Origin: Ardenticatenaceae bacterium
GTDB lineage: Bacteria > Chloroflexota > Anaerolineae > Promineifilales > Promineifilaceae
Assembly: GCA_020634375.1 (NCBI GenBank)
Contig: JACKBX010000011.1
Location: 164,625 to 228,624 of the forward strand
DNA: 64,000 bases
Direction: 5' to 3'
Shown here: piece by piece, positions 50,820-58,296 of the stretch
Layout of the letters: every line of letters begins with the position of its first letter
Numbering within the stretch: position 1 is the first letter of the stretch
Notes under the pieces: generated by a model
Seen by the model: only the letters and a program-made list of their open reading frames with translations
Told to the model about the DNA's origin: nothing
Databases searched by the model: none
Position numbers and translations under genes: made by a program

Positions 50820-50849
50820 TTGGACGGCCGTTACCCCCCATGCTATAAT
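50820..50849 (+). promoter_or_regulatory. Promoter of tmRNA
   Basis: TTGGAC (50820-50825), 18 bp, extended -10 TGCTATAAT (hexamer 50844-50849). The precursor would carry a 5' leader of about 70 nt. Confidence 0.65.
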
Positions 50850-50854
50850 TTCGG

Positions 50855-50918
50855 TAATCAGTAAGCAGTAAATCAGTTCACTGACCACTGAATACTGAAT
50901 ACTGAATACTGACCACTG
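50855..50918. repeat. Heptamer repeat in the tmRNA leader
   Basis: TCAGTAA, GCAGTAA, ATCAGTT then ACTGACC, ACTGAAT (three times), ACTGACC. The array lies between promoter and mature 5' end, so it is transcribed and removed. Confidence 0.75.
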
Positions 50919-50925
50919 TAACATC

Positions 50926-51327
50926 GGGGATGACAGGCTTCGACGGGGAAGGCTGTTCCTGGACTGCAAGCCGAGCACGCTTTACAACTCGTAAAACTGG
51001 AAGCAAACAATAAGTGCAAACCGCACAAACACATACAACGCTCTTCCGTTGGCTGCCTAAACAGCCTTCGGGTAGCGGAGAGTCCAAGAGGACTCGCGTC
51101 TGCCGCAGCCGTTCGTTGACCGGGTGCGAATCAGGCGACACTAAAGTCAACGTGCTGCGCCGCGACGCTCATAGCGGTGAGTAAGCGTCCTTTCGGGGAT
51201 GATGAGCTAGTCGGCGTCAGACCCTGTTAGCTGGGGATGCGCTGGCGAATCACAAATAGGCCAACTAAGCTTGTAGACGTTCAGAGGACGAATTTTTCGG
51301 ACGCGGGTTCGATTCCCGCCATCTCCA
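50926..51327 (+). ncRNA. ssrA: tmRNA (ssrA), one-piece
   Basis: About 402 nt. The 5' end GGGGATG pairs with CATCTCC at 51320-51326; the T arm is GCGGGTTCGATTCCCGC. The tag frame starts at GCA 51016 and ends with TAA 51058-51060, giving ANRTNTYNALPLAA, with the usual LAA degradation end. CCA is not encoded (the sequence after the discriminator A is CTT), so it must be added. tmRNA frees stalled ribosomes with SmpB. Confidence 0.97.
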
Positions 51328-51334
51328 CTTAATC

Positions 51335-51371
51335 AAAAAAACCGGGTTTCTGACAGAAACCCGGTTTTTTT
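51335..51371. terminator. Terminator of tmRNA
   Basis: AAAAAACCGGGTTTCTG and CAGAAACCCGGTTTTTT form a long stem with a small loop. It ends next to the convergent thioesterase stop and may serve both strands. Confidence 0.9.
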
Positions 51372-51372
51372 G

Positions 51373-51816
51373 TTAACTGTAGTAATCTCGTGTAAATAAA
51401 TGCGGTGCATGAACATACATGCCTTCTCCAGAAGCCAGCTTTGTACCGTCTGCCAGAGTAATTTGACCGAACGCCTGCGCCAGTTTGCCCACCTGCTTCA
51501 GCACCCAACCTTCAGCCCGCAATGGCGTATCTAATGGCACAGGCTTGTGATAATTGACATTCAAATTTGCCAGCACCACCTTCAACCCAGAACGCCAGAC
51601 AACGGCGCCCATCACCTCGTCAATGACGGCGGCAATCGCACCGCCGTGCGCGTGCCCCGGTGGCCCCTGCTCCGTCAGCGTGAATTGGAACTCGGAAAAG
51701 ACCAGCAGGTCATATTCCTCGTGGGACTGAGCATACCACACCAGCCCCATGCCCTTACTATTTTCACTACCACATACAAAACAACTCCCATGCTCTGGTA
51801 AACGGGTCAGTTCCAT
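51373..51816 (-). CDS. PaaI-like hotdog thioesterase
   Basis: 147 residues from ATG 51816 (MELTRLPEHGSCFVCG). Hotdog fold with GHAHGGAIAAVIDEVMG (about 62-78) carrying the catalytic-site His-Gly-Gly and Asp/Glu, and LNVNYHKPVPLDTPL. The N-terminal CFVCG is shared with the thioesterase at 62.6 kb. Substrate: an acyl-CoA. The frame continues upstream over the cyclase 3' end and is not used. Confidence 0.85.
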   Translation of the reverse strand: MELTRLPEHGSCFVCGSENSKGMGLVWYAQSHEEYDLLVFSEFQFTLTEQGPPGHAHGGAIAAVIDEVMGAVVWRSGLKVVLANLNVNYHKPVPLDTPLRAEGWVLKQVGKLAQAFGQITLADGTKLASGEGMYVHAPHLFTRDYYS

Positions 51817-51829
51817 ACCATTTGTTTCC

Positions 51830-52831
51830 TTAATGTATTGTCTTGGGGGAATCAACACGGGTAGAGAGATGAGCCAAAACCCGTGACAGTGCCTTTTGAA
51901 TGGCGCGGCGCTCATCATCTGAGAGAGCTGCCATATCCACATCCAACTCTTTGAGCAGCAAATGCTGGTCGTCAATGGTCAAGTAAGGGGAATCGAGGCG
52001 ATTTTCCTGGGTGACGCCAGTCAATTCCCATACATCTACGGGCGCGTGAATGCCTTTTACTTGTAGTGGGCCAACAAAATGGGCATCCGCAAAATCTTCC
52101 ACCAAAGAGTAGGTGGCGCTGGAGATGTAGATGCTGTCTGGCGGGGCAGCCGATTGCAGCCGCGAGGCCAAATTTACCTGCCCGCCAATGATCGTGTAAT
52201 CCATGCGGTTTTCACTGCCAAAATTGCCAACGGTGCAAATGCCAGTGTTGATAGCAGCACGCACTTGTAAATTTTGCGTGATACCTTTGCGTTTCCACTC
52301 GGCGCGGAGTTGGTAGAGGGCTTCACGCATTTCCAGAGCCATGCGCACGCTGCGTTCGGCTTGTTCGCGGGCGGGCATGGCTTCGGGCGCGCCGAAGAAG
52401 ACCATGACGGCGTCGCCCACAAATTTGTCGATGGTTCCGCCATATTGCAGGGCGATTTCGGACATGCGTGTGAGATAGCTGTTCAGCACGTCGGAGAGGA
52501 GTTCGGGTTCTACGGCGTCGGTGATGTCGGTGAAGCCGACGATGTCGGAGAAGTAGATGGTGAGCTTGACGCGCTTGTGTGATTTGGTGTTGGCGTCGGC
52601 CGTACCGCCGACGAGGGCCTGGAATAGCTGTGGCGACAGGTATTTGCGCATTTTGCTTTGCAGGGCGGCCATGCGCTCGGTCTGGTTGAGTAGTTCGTTT
52701 TCTAGCGCTGTGCCATGCTCCATGGTGTTGTCGAGCAGCACTTGGAGATCGGCCAGTTCTTCCTCTAGTTCGCTGACGCGGTTTTGGAGAGCGGTTAGTT
52801 CGGTCGGGCTGTTGGATTTTGCGGTGGTCAT
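51830..52831 (-). CDS. Class III adenylate/guanylate cyclase
   Basis: 333 residues. N-terminal coiled coil (about 8-55, QNRVSELEEELADLQVLLDN), then a catalytic domain (about 85-275): first metal Asp in YFSDIVGFT, second in FVGDAVMVFFG, NTGICTVGNFGSENRMDYTIIG with the transition-state Asn/Arg region, and VNLASRLQ. Substrate-specifying residues cannot be assigned with confidence, so cAMP or cGMP is open. No membrane or sensor domain; it is last in the minus-strand signalling cluster, where partner-switching proteins probably control it through the coiled coil. Confidence 0.88.
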   Translation of the reverse strand: MTTAKSNSPTELTALQNRVSELEEELADLQVLLDNTMEHGTALENELLNQTERMAALQSKMRKYLSPQLFQALVGGTADANTKSHKRVKLTIYFSDIVGFTDITDAVEPELLSDVLNSYLTRMSEIALQYGGTIDKFVGDAVMVFFGAPEAMPAREQAERSVRMALEMREALYQLRAEWKRKGITQNLQVRAAINTGICTVGNFGSENRMDYTIIGGQVNLASRLQSAAPPDSIYISSATYSLVEDFADAHFVGPLQVKGIHAPVDVWELTGVTQENRLDSPYLTIDDQHLLLKELDVDMAALSDDERRAIQKALSRVLAHLSTRVDSPKTIH

Positions 52832-52874
52832 GCTGTGTACTACGAAGTACGGACAAGCTGTCTGCGCTTCTATA

Positions 52875-53234
52875 TTATTGAATGTCGATTTGTACGGCCG
52901 TCCACAAACGCTGCAAGTTGGTCAGTGATTTTTGCTGCCAGTAGATGTCCTGGTTGCCGATGACTTTAAGTTGCAGGTGGGCCTGTTTGCGGGCGGCAAT
53001 GACAAAGCGGCTGACGATATTGATGCCGGAACTATTGAGAAACTTGAGGCTGCTGAAATCCAGGGTGAGGAGGCTTTCGGCGGGGGTGGCATCGTGCGCT
53101 TTGAGCAGCAGGTCGTTGATCGGCGCGTATTCTTCGGAGGTGCGCAGACGCATGGAGCCGTCGAATTTGATGCTTTGGGTGTTATCGTTGTAGGTGACGC
53201 TGTATTCTTCGCCGCTGATGGTTTCTACGCTCAT
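52875..53234 (-). CDS. STAS-like phosphoprotein (SiaC/DUF1987-type)
   Basis: 119 residues; ATG 53234 after AAAGGAG. SiaC-like STAS-related fold: KFDGSMRLRTSEEYAPINDLL and LTLDFSSLKFLNSSGINIVSRF, where LNSSGIN is the phosphorylatable loop. In the Pseudomonas SiaABCD system the unphosphorylated SiaC binds and activates the cyclase SiaD. Here the adjacent class III cyclase is the obvious candidate partner. Confidence 0.75.
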   Translation of the reverse strand: MSVETISGEEYSVTYNDNTQSIKFDGSMRLRTSEEYAPINDLLLKAHDATPAESLLTLDFSSLKFLNSSGINIVSRFVIAARKQAHLQLKVIGNQDIYWQQKSLTNLQRLWTAVQIDIQ

Positions 53235-53235
53235 G

Positions 53236-53281
53236 TGAACTCCTTTTGGGTAAGGATGAAGGGTGAAGGATGAAGGATGAA
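53236..53281. repeat. Heptamer repeat in operon spacer (GGATGAA type)
   Basis: GGATGAA, GGGTGAA, GGATGAA, GGATGAA, no inverted arm. Same family as the insert at 34.2 kb. Confidence 0.65.
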
Positions 53282-53863
53282 TTAGGATGGCTCGCGCAGG
53301 TTGACGTGGGCCTGGACAGTTACGGCCGTACTCTCCCCACTCGCCCGCTGAAAACGAAAGCCAAATTGGATGCCATAATCTTTAATCAGGGTCAGATAGC
53401 CCAGCCCGGAGCCGCCGAGGTCTTGCTCGGCATTCGCTTCCAGCTTTTGGAAGTACAGTTCGTCCGGGTCGCCGTTTAGCAGTTCTTCGATGAGGGTGAT
53501 GAACGGCCGTTCCCCCTGCGGCTTAATATGATTGGTCAGTTGAAAAACCATGCGCTCATCCAGCAGCCACGCCTGGAAATGCACCGCCAACTCCGGGCCG
53601 GCGCTGAACTTGGCGCAGTTCTCAAACAACTCGTTGAGCAAATAGGAGAGGACATAGCTCACATCATCGCGGCGCAGCCAGCCGGCGGGCACAGTTTCGG
53701 GAATGTGCAGGGCAGCATAGGCGGCCCAGTAATCGGAGCTAAGGCTGTTGCGCCGCCAATGCGCCGACAACTGCGCGGCGTCGAGGGACATGGTGGTGGT
53801 GGGTACGGCCGTTACCGCCTCCCAATGCCCGAAAATTTGTGAAGTAGATGTGGACTGAGCCAT
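53282..53863 (-). CDS. GHKL-type protein kinase (SiaB-like, DUF6272-type)
   Basis: 193 residues. N box YLLNELFENCAKFS (about 85-98) and a Gly-rich G box LGGSGLGYLTLIKDYG (about 155-170) mark an ATP-binding anti-sigma-type kinase fold as in SiaB and Slr1861. It would phosphorylate the STAS-like protein encoded next to it. The N-terminal about 60 residues show no motif. Confidence 0.72.
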   Translation of the reverse strand: MAQSTSTSQIFGHWEAVTAVPTTTMSLDAAQLSAHWRRNSLSSDYWAAYAALHIPETVPAGWLRRDDVSYVLSYLLNELFENCAKFSAGPELAVHFQAWLLDERMVFQLTNHIKPQGERPFITLIEELLNGDPDELYFQKLEANAEQDLGGSGLGYLTLIKDYGIQFGFRFQRASGESTAVTVQAHVNLREPS

Positions 53864-53876
53864 AGTAAAGCCTATT

Positions 53877-53902
53877 GCGTGAAACGTAAAACGTGAAACG
53901 TG
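53877..53902. repeat. Heptamer repeat in operon spacer (GTGAAAC type)
   Basis: GTGAAAC, GTAAAAC, GTGAAAC, GTGACTA between kinase and phosphatase genes; followed by octamer-like TCTCCGTG/AATCTC words. Confidence 0.65.
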
Positions 53903-53969
53903 ACTAATTTCTCTATGTTCTCTCCGTGAATCTCCGTGCCTACTCTGCGAATCTCTGTGTCACTATCCC

Positions 53970-56279
53970 CTATTTCTGCTTAATCACCATCATCGTAATG
54001 TCATCATAAACCGGGGCTGTGCCGATGAACGCATACACATCTTTGATAATGCCATCCACAATCGCTTTAGCATCCAAATCGTGATATTGCACCAGCAAAT
54101 CCGTGAGCTTATCCATGCCAAAATACTGCCGGTTGCCGTTCTCCGCCTCCGTAATGCCGTCCGTGTACAATAGCATAACGTCCCCCGGTGTCAACCGGAA
54201 CTGCTGCGAGCCGATGAACTCTGTAATGTCCTCTTCCAGGCCCACCGGCAGGCCCAGGTCAATGGTATCAATCACTTCCACTACACCATCTTTGCGGCAA
54301 ATGACCACCGTTTCATGCTGCCCCACGATGCTGAACTTCTCCTGGTCATATTGGATGACGGCCAGCGTCATATTCTTGTTTTCGTGGATGCGCAAGATAT
54401 TGCGATAAAGCACCTGATTCAGCGAGGCCAGAATGTGGTCAATGCTGTACTCGCCGCTTTGCGAGAGGGTGAGGAAGGCGGTCTGCGCCATCAACATAAC
54501 CACGCCGGAGGAGAGGCCGTGCCCGGTCACGTCGCCGATGGTCAAATAGGTGGAATCGCCCACTTGCAGCACGTCGTAATAGTCGCCGCCGACCTCATCG
54601 GCCGGTTCCATGTAGCAGGCGATGTCCAAATCGGGGATAGCGCGGGTTTCGCTTTCGGGGGGCAGCACCATCATTTGTAGCTGCCGCGCAACGTCTAGCT
54701 CGGCGCTGAGGCGCAGGTTTTCATCTTTGAGCTTTTCGTTGAGGTGGGTGATTTCTGCGTTCGCCCGCTGCAAATCTTCGGTGCGCTCGGCAACCAATCC
54801 TTCCAAATTGGTGGTGTAGGCACGGATTTCTTGGGTCATGGCGTTAAACGTCTGCCCAAGCTGGCCGATTTCGTCGCGGCTTTTGATGGTCAGGTCAGTG
54901 TCGTATTGCTTGTCGGCTACCTTTTGCGCCGCCTCGGAGAGATTGCGCAAGTCGCGGGTGACGTTGTTGGAGAATTGCGCGGAGACGAACATGGCGATCA
55001 GCAAAAATGCGGCGACGAGGGCGATGGAGATGGCATTGATTTGGCCGCTGCGGTCGGTCACGGCCGTTTCCGTCTCCGTAATCAACTGCAAAATCTCCGC
55101 CTCCGGCACAACGATGCCGATTTTCCACACATCCTCCTCGTACTGGTTGTTGGAGAGGGGCGGCAGGCTGGCGAAGGCCACGAGGTGGCTGCTGTCGTCG
55201 GCGGTCAGGTGTAGCTGGTAGATGCCTTCGGCCTGGGTTTGCAGGGTGGCAGATAGGTCTTGCACGGCCGTTTCCCCCGCCGCGCTCATCAACCCCGAAT
55301 TAAACGACAGGCCACCGTGATCAATCAACGTCTGCTCAATGCCCAGCAAGTCGTAGCCCTGCGGCGGCATGGCGATGGCCTCGCCCCGGCTGTTCACCAA
55401 AAAGGCGAAGCCCGTCTCCGCCACGCGGATGGACAACACATCTTCGATGATTTTGTCCAGCGACAAATCTAGCCCTACGGCTCCGGCGAACTCGTTTTTA
55501 CGGCCGTCCCACAGCGGGTAAAACATCGTCATCACCGTGCCCTGCCCGGCGGCGTCGCCATAGGGCGCTTCCACGGTGATGGGATTGGGCGTGCGAGCTT
55601 GCAGCGCGGCGTCCGTGTACCAGCGCTGCCACACGGCCACGTTGTCGGGGAAGAAATCGCGCCAAAAGAGGAAGCTGACGGCATCGCCCAACACTTCCAC
55701 CAAATGCACATTGGGGTAGGCGCGGGTGACGGGCGTGTCGGCGTTGCCCACAAAATAAATGAGGGTGTTGTTGTCGTCGGCGTCGAAGATGGCGTCCATA
55801 TTCAGATTGAGCAGCGCGGAAACGGTGAGCAGTTCTCTGGCGTCGGCGTTATCGGCGATGGGCGGGGGGATGAGGGCGTCAACTTCGGCGTCGGCGGCCG
55901 TTGTCCACGCGCCCCGCTCCTCGACGAGTTGGGTTTGAAAAAGGGGGAGGGTGTAGACGGCCGTATCCCCCGCCAACACATCATAATCATCTACCACCTT
56001 CTGCGCTGTGCGCCCCAAAACCGTCAAATTATCCTGCGCCGCTGCCAATTGCAGCCACGTAGATGTGGCCTTCTCCTGCGCATAAATCGTCAAATACTCC
56101 TCAACTGTCTGCGTAATTCCCCGCTTGTTCTCCCCCAACGAAAAATCTGTGATACGGCGGAAATTATTAGTCAGATAAAAAAATAAAAACAGCGTCGTCA
56201 GGCTGACCAACAAAATATGGAAGCCCAACAACTTGCGCTGAAAACTCTGTTCAACAAAGGCAACAAATCGTTTGTACAT
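53970..56279 (-). CDS. Membrane Cache-HAMP-SpoIIE phosphatase (SiaA/RsbU-like)
   Basis: 769 residues. Membrane helix about 18-38, large extracytoplasmic Cache-type sensor (about 40-410, with GAVGLDLSLDKIIEDVLSIRV and GFAFLVNSRGEAIA), second helix about 420-440, HAMP (about 442-495, VADKQYDTDLTIKSRDEIGQL), coiled coil, then a PP2C/SpoIIE phosphatase (about 545-769) with ADEVGGDYYDV, GDVTGHGLSSGVVM and LYTDGITEA metal sites intact. It should dephosphorylate the STAS-like protein in response to an outside ligand and thereby switch the cyclase. Confidence 0.9.
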   Translation of the reverse strand: MYKRFVAFVEQSFQRKLLGFHILLVSLTTLFLFFYLTNNFRRITDFSLGENKRGITQTVEEYLTIYAQEKATSTWLQLAAAQDNLTVLGRTAQKVVDDYDVLAGDTAVYTLPLFQTQLVEERGAWTTAADAEVDALIPPPIADNADARELLTVSALLNLNMDAIFDADDNNTLIYFVGNADTPVTRAYPNVHLVEVLGDAVSFLFWRDFFPDNVAVWQRWYTDAALQARTPNPITVEAPYGDAAGQGTVMTMFYPLWDGRKNEFAGAVGLDLSLDKIIEDVLSIRVAETGFAFLVNSRGEAIAMPPQGYDLLGIEQTLIDHGGLSFNSGLMSAAGETAVQDLSATLQTQAEGIYQLHLTADDSSHLVAFASLPPLSNNQYEEDVWKIGIVVPEAEILQLITETETAVTDRSGQINAISIALVAAFLLIAMFVSAQFSNNVTRDLRNLSEAAQKVADKQYDTDLTIKSRDEIGQLGQTFNAMTQEIRAYTTNLEGLVAERTEDLQRANAEITHLNEKLKDENLRLSAELDVARQLQMMVLPPESETRAIPDLDIACYMEPADEVGGDYYDVLQVGDSTYLTIGDVTGHGLSSGVVMLMAQTAFLTLSQSGEYSIDHILASLNQVLYRNILRIHENKNMTLAVIQYDQEKFSIVGQHETVVICRKDGVVEVIDTIDLGLPVGLEEDITEFIGSQQFRLTPGDVMLLYTDGITEAENGNRQYFGMDKLTDLLVQYHDLDAKAIVDGIIKDVYAFIGTAPVYDDITMMVIKQK

Positions 56280-56286
56280 AGTTAGC

Positions 56287-56360
56287 CCTGTTTTCAGTGG
56301 TCAGTAATCAGTGATCAGTAGCCGCACTGATTACTGATTACTGATTACCGAACACTGGTC
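56287..56360. repeat. Heptamer repeat, inverted arms (CAGTAAT type)
   Basis: CAGTGGT, CAGTAAT, CAGTGAT, CAGTAGC then ACTGATT (three times), ACCGAAC, ACTGGTC. It lies inside the signalling operon between two minus-strand genes. Confidence 0.8.
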
Positions 56361-57519
56361 ACTGCCTCGGCTTCTGCCCGGAACAGGCCACAATGCCCCA
56401 AGTCGTAAAGCCATTGGCGCTGCGAATGGCGCGGAGCTGCGCCTCGTAGCCGGAGAGCAGCGTGGCCTGATCGGCCTCATCCAGCCCCAAATCATCGCCG
56501 ATGGTGTAAACCGAAAAGTCCCGCCAGCTTTCGATCACTTGCGCGAACGCTTCGCGGTCGGCGCGGCTGGTATCCAGCATGATGTGGTCGGTTTGGATCG
56601 CTTCCAATCGCGCCTGCGCCAACATGCTGTACAGTTTTTTGCCGCTGCGCAAATCCATGCCCATTTGGTCGCCGTAAACGGCCGCCCGCTCATATGTCTC
56701 GTGAATCAACGCGCTCTCCGGGTAGCCCACAATCAGGTCGTAGTCTTCGCAAGTCACGTACACCTGCCCGCCCGGTTTGGTGATACGAATCAGCTCTTTG
56801 AGAATGAGTTCCGGCTGCGAAAAAATCTGCAAACTGAGGCGGCAAGAGACAAAATCGAAGCTGTTGTCGTTAATCATCAGCGTCGTGGCATCGCCGCGCT
56901 GGAATTCGGCATTGTCAATGTTGAATTCGCTTTGTAGATGGCGGGCGTAGGCAACGGCCGCTTCCGAATGATCCACGCCCAAAATAAAACTCGGCGCAAA
57001 CTCCCGCGAGATGAGCAGGGGCACATCGCCGCAGCCGCAGCAAATGTCGGCCACGCGCTGGCCCGATTTCAGGCCATGCCGTCGCAGCACCTCTTGTTCC
57101 AGCGGCCACAAAATGCGTGTCTGATTGCGCAGCAGGGGGATGAAGCCGTCATCTTCAATGATGCCCTGGCTTTTGTAGAAATTTTTGTCGTAAACCGAAA
57201 ATTCGACGCGATCCCAAATGGCCTGCAAAACCGGCAGCACGCGCTCGCTCCAGGCGACTACGCTGGAGGCGATGACTTGAATGGCGAGGGCGTTTTGGCG
57301 GCGGGCATAATCAATGAAAAGCGAGAGCGCCCGCACCCCGGCGGCGTTGATGTAGCGCAATCGCTGAAAATTGAGGCGCAGCACGCCCTCTATGCGATCA
57401 TGAATGGCGGTTAGTTCGCGCAGCAGACGGGCGGTTTCTTCTTCGGTGATGAGGCGCAGCGCTCCTTCAAAATTGATCTGTTGATCGAGCGGGTCGTAGT
57501 GCAGGGTGTAGGGGGTCAT
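56359..57519 (-). CDS. STAS-like domain fused to SAM-dependent methyltransferase
   Basis: 386 residues from ATG 57519 (GAGGAA upstream). Residues 1-115 are SiaC-like (INFEGALRLITEEETARLLREL, LRLNFQRLRYINAAGVRALSLF). The loop reads NAAG, whereas the phosphorylatable SiaC-like neighbour has NSSG, so the phosphoacceptor is lost. Residues about 140-380 are a class I methyltransferase with motif I ADICCGCGDVPLL, GVDHSEAAV and ITKPGGQVYV. I do not know this fusion as a described family. Its start overlaps the upstream kinase-like stop (ATGA), so the two are coupled. Confidence 0.72.
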   Translation of the reverse strand: MTPYTLHYDPLDQQINFEGALRLITEEETARLLRELTAIHDRIEGVLRLNFQRLRYINAAGVRALSLFIDYARRQNALAIQVIASSVVAWSERVLPVLQAIWDRVEFSVYDKNFYKSQGIIEDDGFIPLLRNQTRILWPLEQEVLRRHGLKSGQRVADICCGCGDVPLLISREFAPSFILGVDHSEAAVAYARHLQSEFNIDNAEFQRGDATTLMINDNSFDFVSCRLSLQIFSQPELILKELIRITKPGGQVYVTCEDYDLIVGYPESALIHETYERAAVYGDQMGMDLRSGKKLYSMLAQARLEAIQTDHIMLDTSRADREAFAQVIESWRDFSVYTIGDDLGLDEADQATLLSGYEAQLRAIRSANGFTTWGIVACSGQKPRQ

Positions 57520-58049
57520 GCTTGCAGTTCCTCGTTGGGGATAAAGAGCCGGGTGCAAATGCGCTCTGAGGCTAAGGAAACGGAGGTAATGCGCACGCTG
57601 AAATCGTGGGCAATCATCATCAGGCCTAATTGGTTGAAGTAGTGGGGGGGAATGGTAACGGCCGTCAACCACTGCATATACGCTTGCTCGCCCACATCGT
57701 CTGCCAAGTCTTGCAAAAAGGCGGTGTAGGCTGTTGCCAGATCGGGCTGGGGCAGCAGGCTAACTTCTAGCTGCAATCCAGCAGCGTGTTGTTCCAGGTG
57801 CAGGGTCAGGTCGGAATGGGGGGTGGCGAGATGGACGGCCGTTTCCAACAACTCGTTGGCAACCGTCGAAATAATATTTTCCGCACGTTCCTGCTGCGTA
57901 AATTGATAAGCCGTATATTCAGCCATATAGTTGGCAAGCAGGCTGCATTGTGTCCAATTCGTTTGGAAATCTTGAGCGGGGAAAGTCAATTTAAGGGCGA
58001 ATAGAGGAGACATCCTGGAGGATTGTGGTTGAGGCCGCAGCGATTGCAT
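57516..58049 (-). CDS. Degenerate GHKL kinase-like protein
   Basis: 177 residues; ATG 58049 after AGGAACC. The N-box region reads ANELLETAVHLA: the Asn that binds Mg-ATP in ELLEN-type kinases is Thr. The G-box region (YFNQLGLMMIAHDF) lacks the Gly-rich loop of the neighbouring SiaB-like kinase. So it is probably a pseudo-kinase acting as a binding partner for the STAS-methyltransferase fusion encoded by the overlapping gene. First gene of the cluster. Confidence 0.6.
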   Translation of the reverse strand: MQSLRPQPQSSRMSPLFALKLTFPAQDFQTNWTQCSLLANYMAEYTAYQFTQQERAENIISTVANELLETAVHLATPHSDLTLHLEQHAAGLQLEVSLLPQPDLATAYTAFLQDLADDVGEQAYMQWLTAVTIPPHYFNQLGLMMIAHDFSVRITSVSLASERICTRLFIPNEELQA

Positions 58050-58296
58050 AAAAGGTTCCTATTCAGTGCGTACAGCGTAAAGCGCCAGACAACAGATTAT
58101 ACTCCCCCAATTATATATTTTTTTTGCTAGTTTCACGGGAAGATTTCGTAAACACAAGCAGTCAGCCCGCAACTGATACTTGCGACCCTACAGAAAACAG
58201 CCACCATATCTAGTGCAGATAAGAATCTGATTATTTGAATAAATTACGATAGTAAGCAAACCGTACGGCTAGCGCTTTATACCTTCAACCATGTAT
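58050..58296. other. Spacer without recognisable gene
   Basis: AT-rich, contains T8 near 58118 and no palindrome copies or heptamer arrays. It probably holds the promoter of the signalling operon on the minus strand. Confidence 0.4.
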
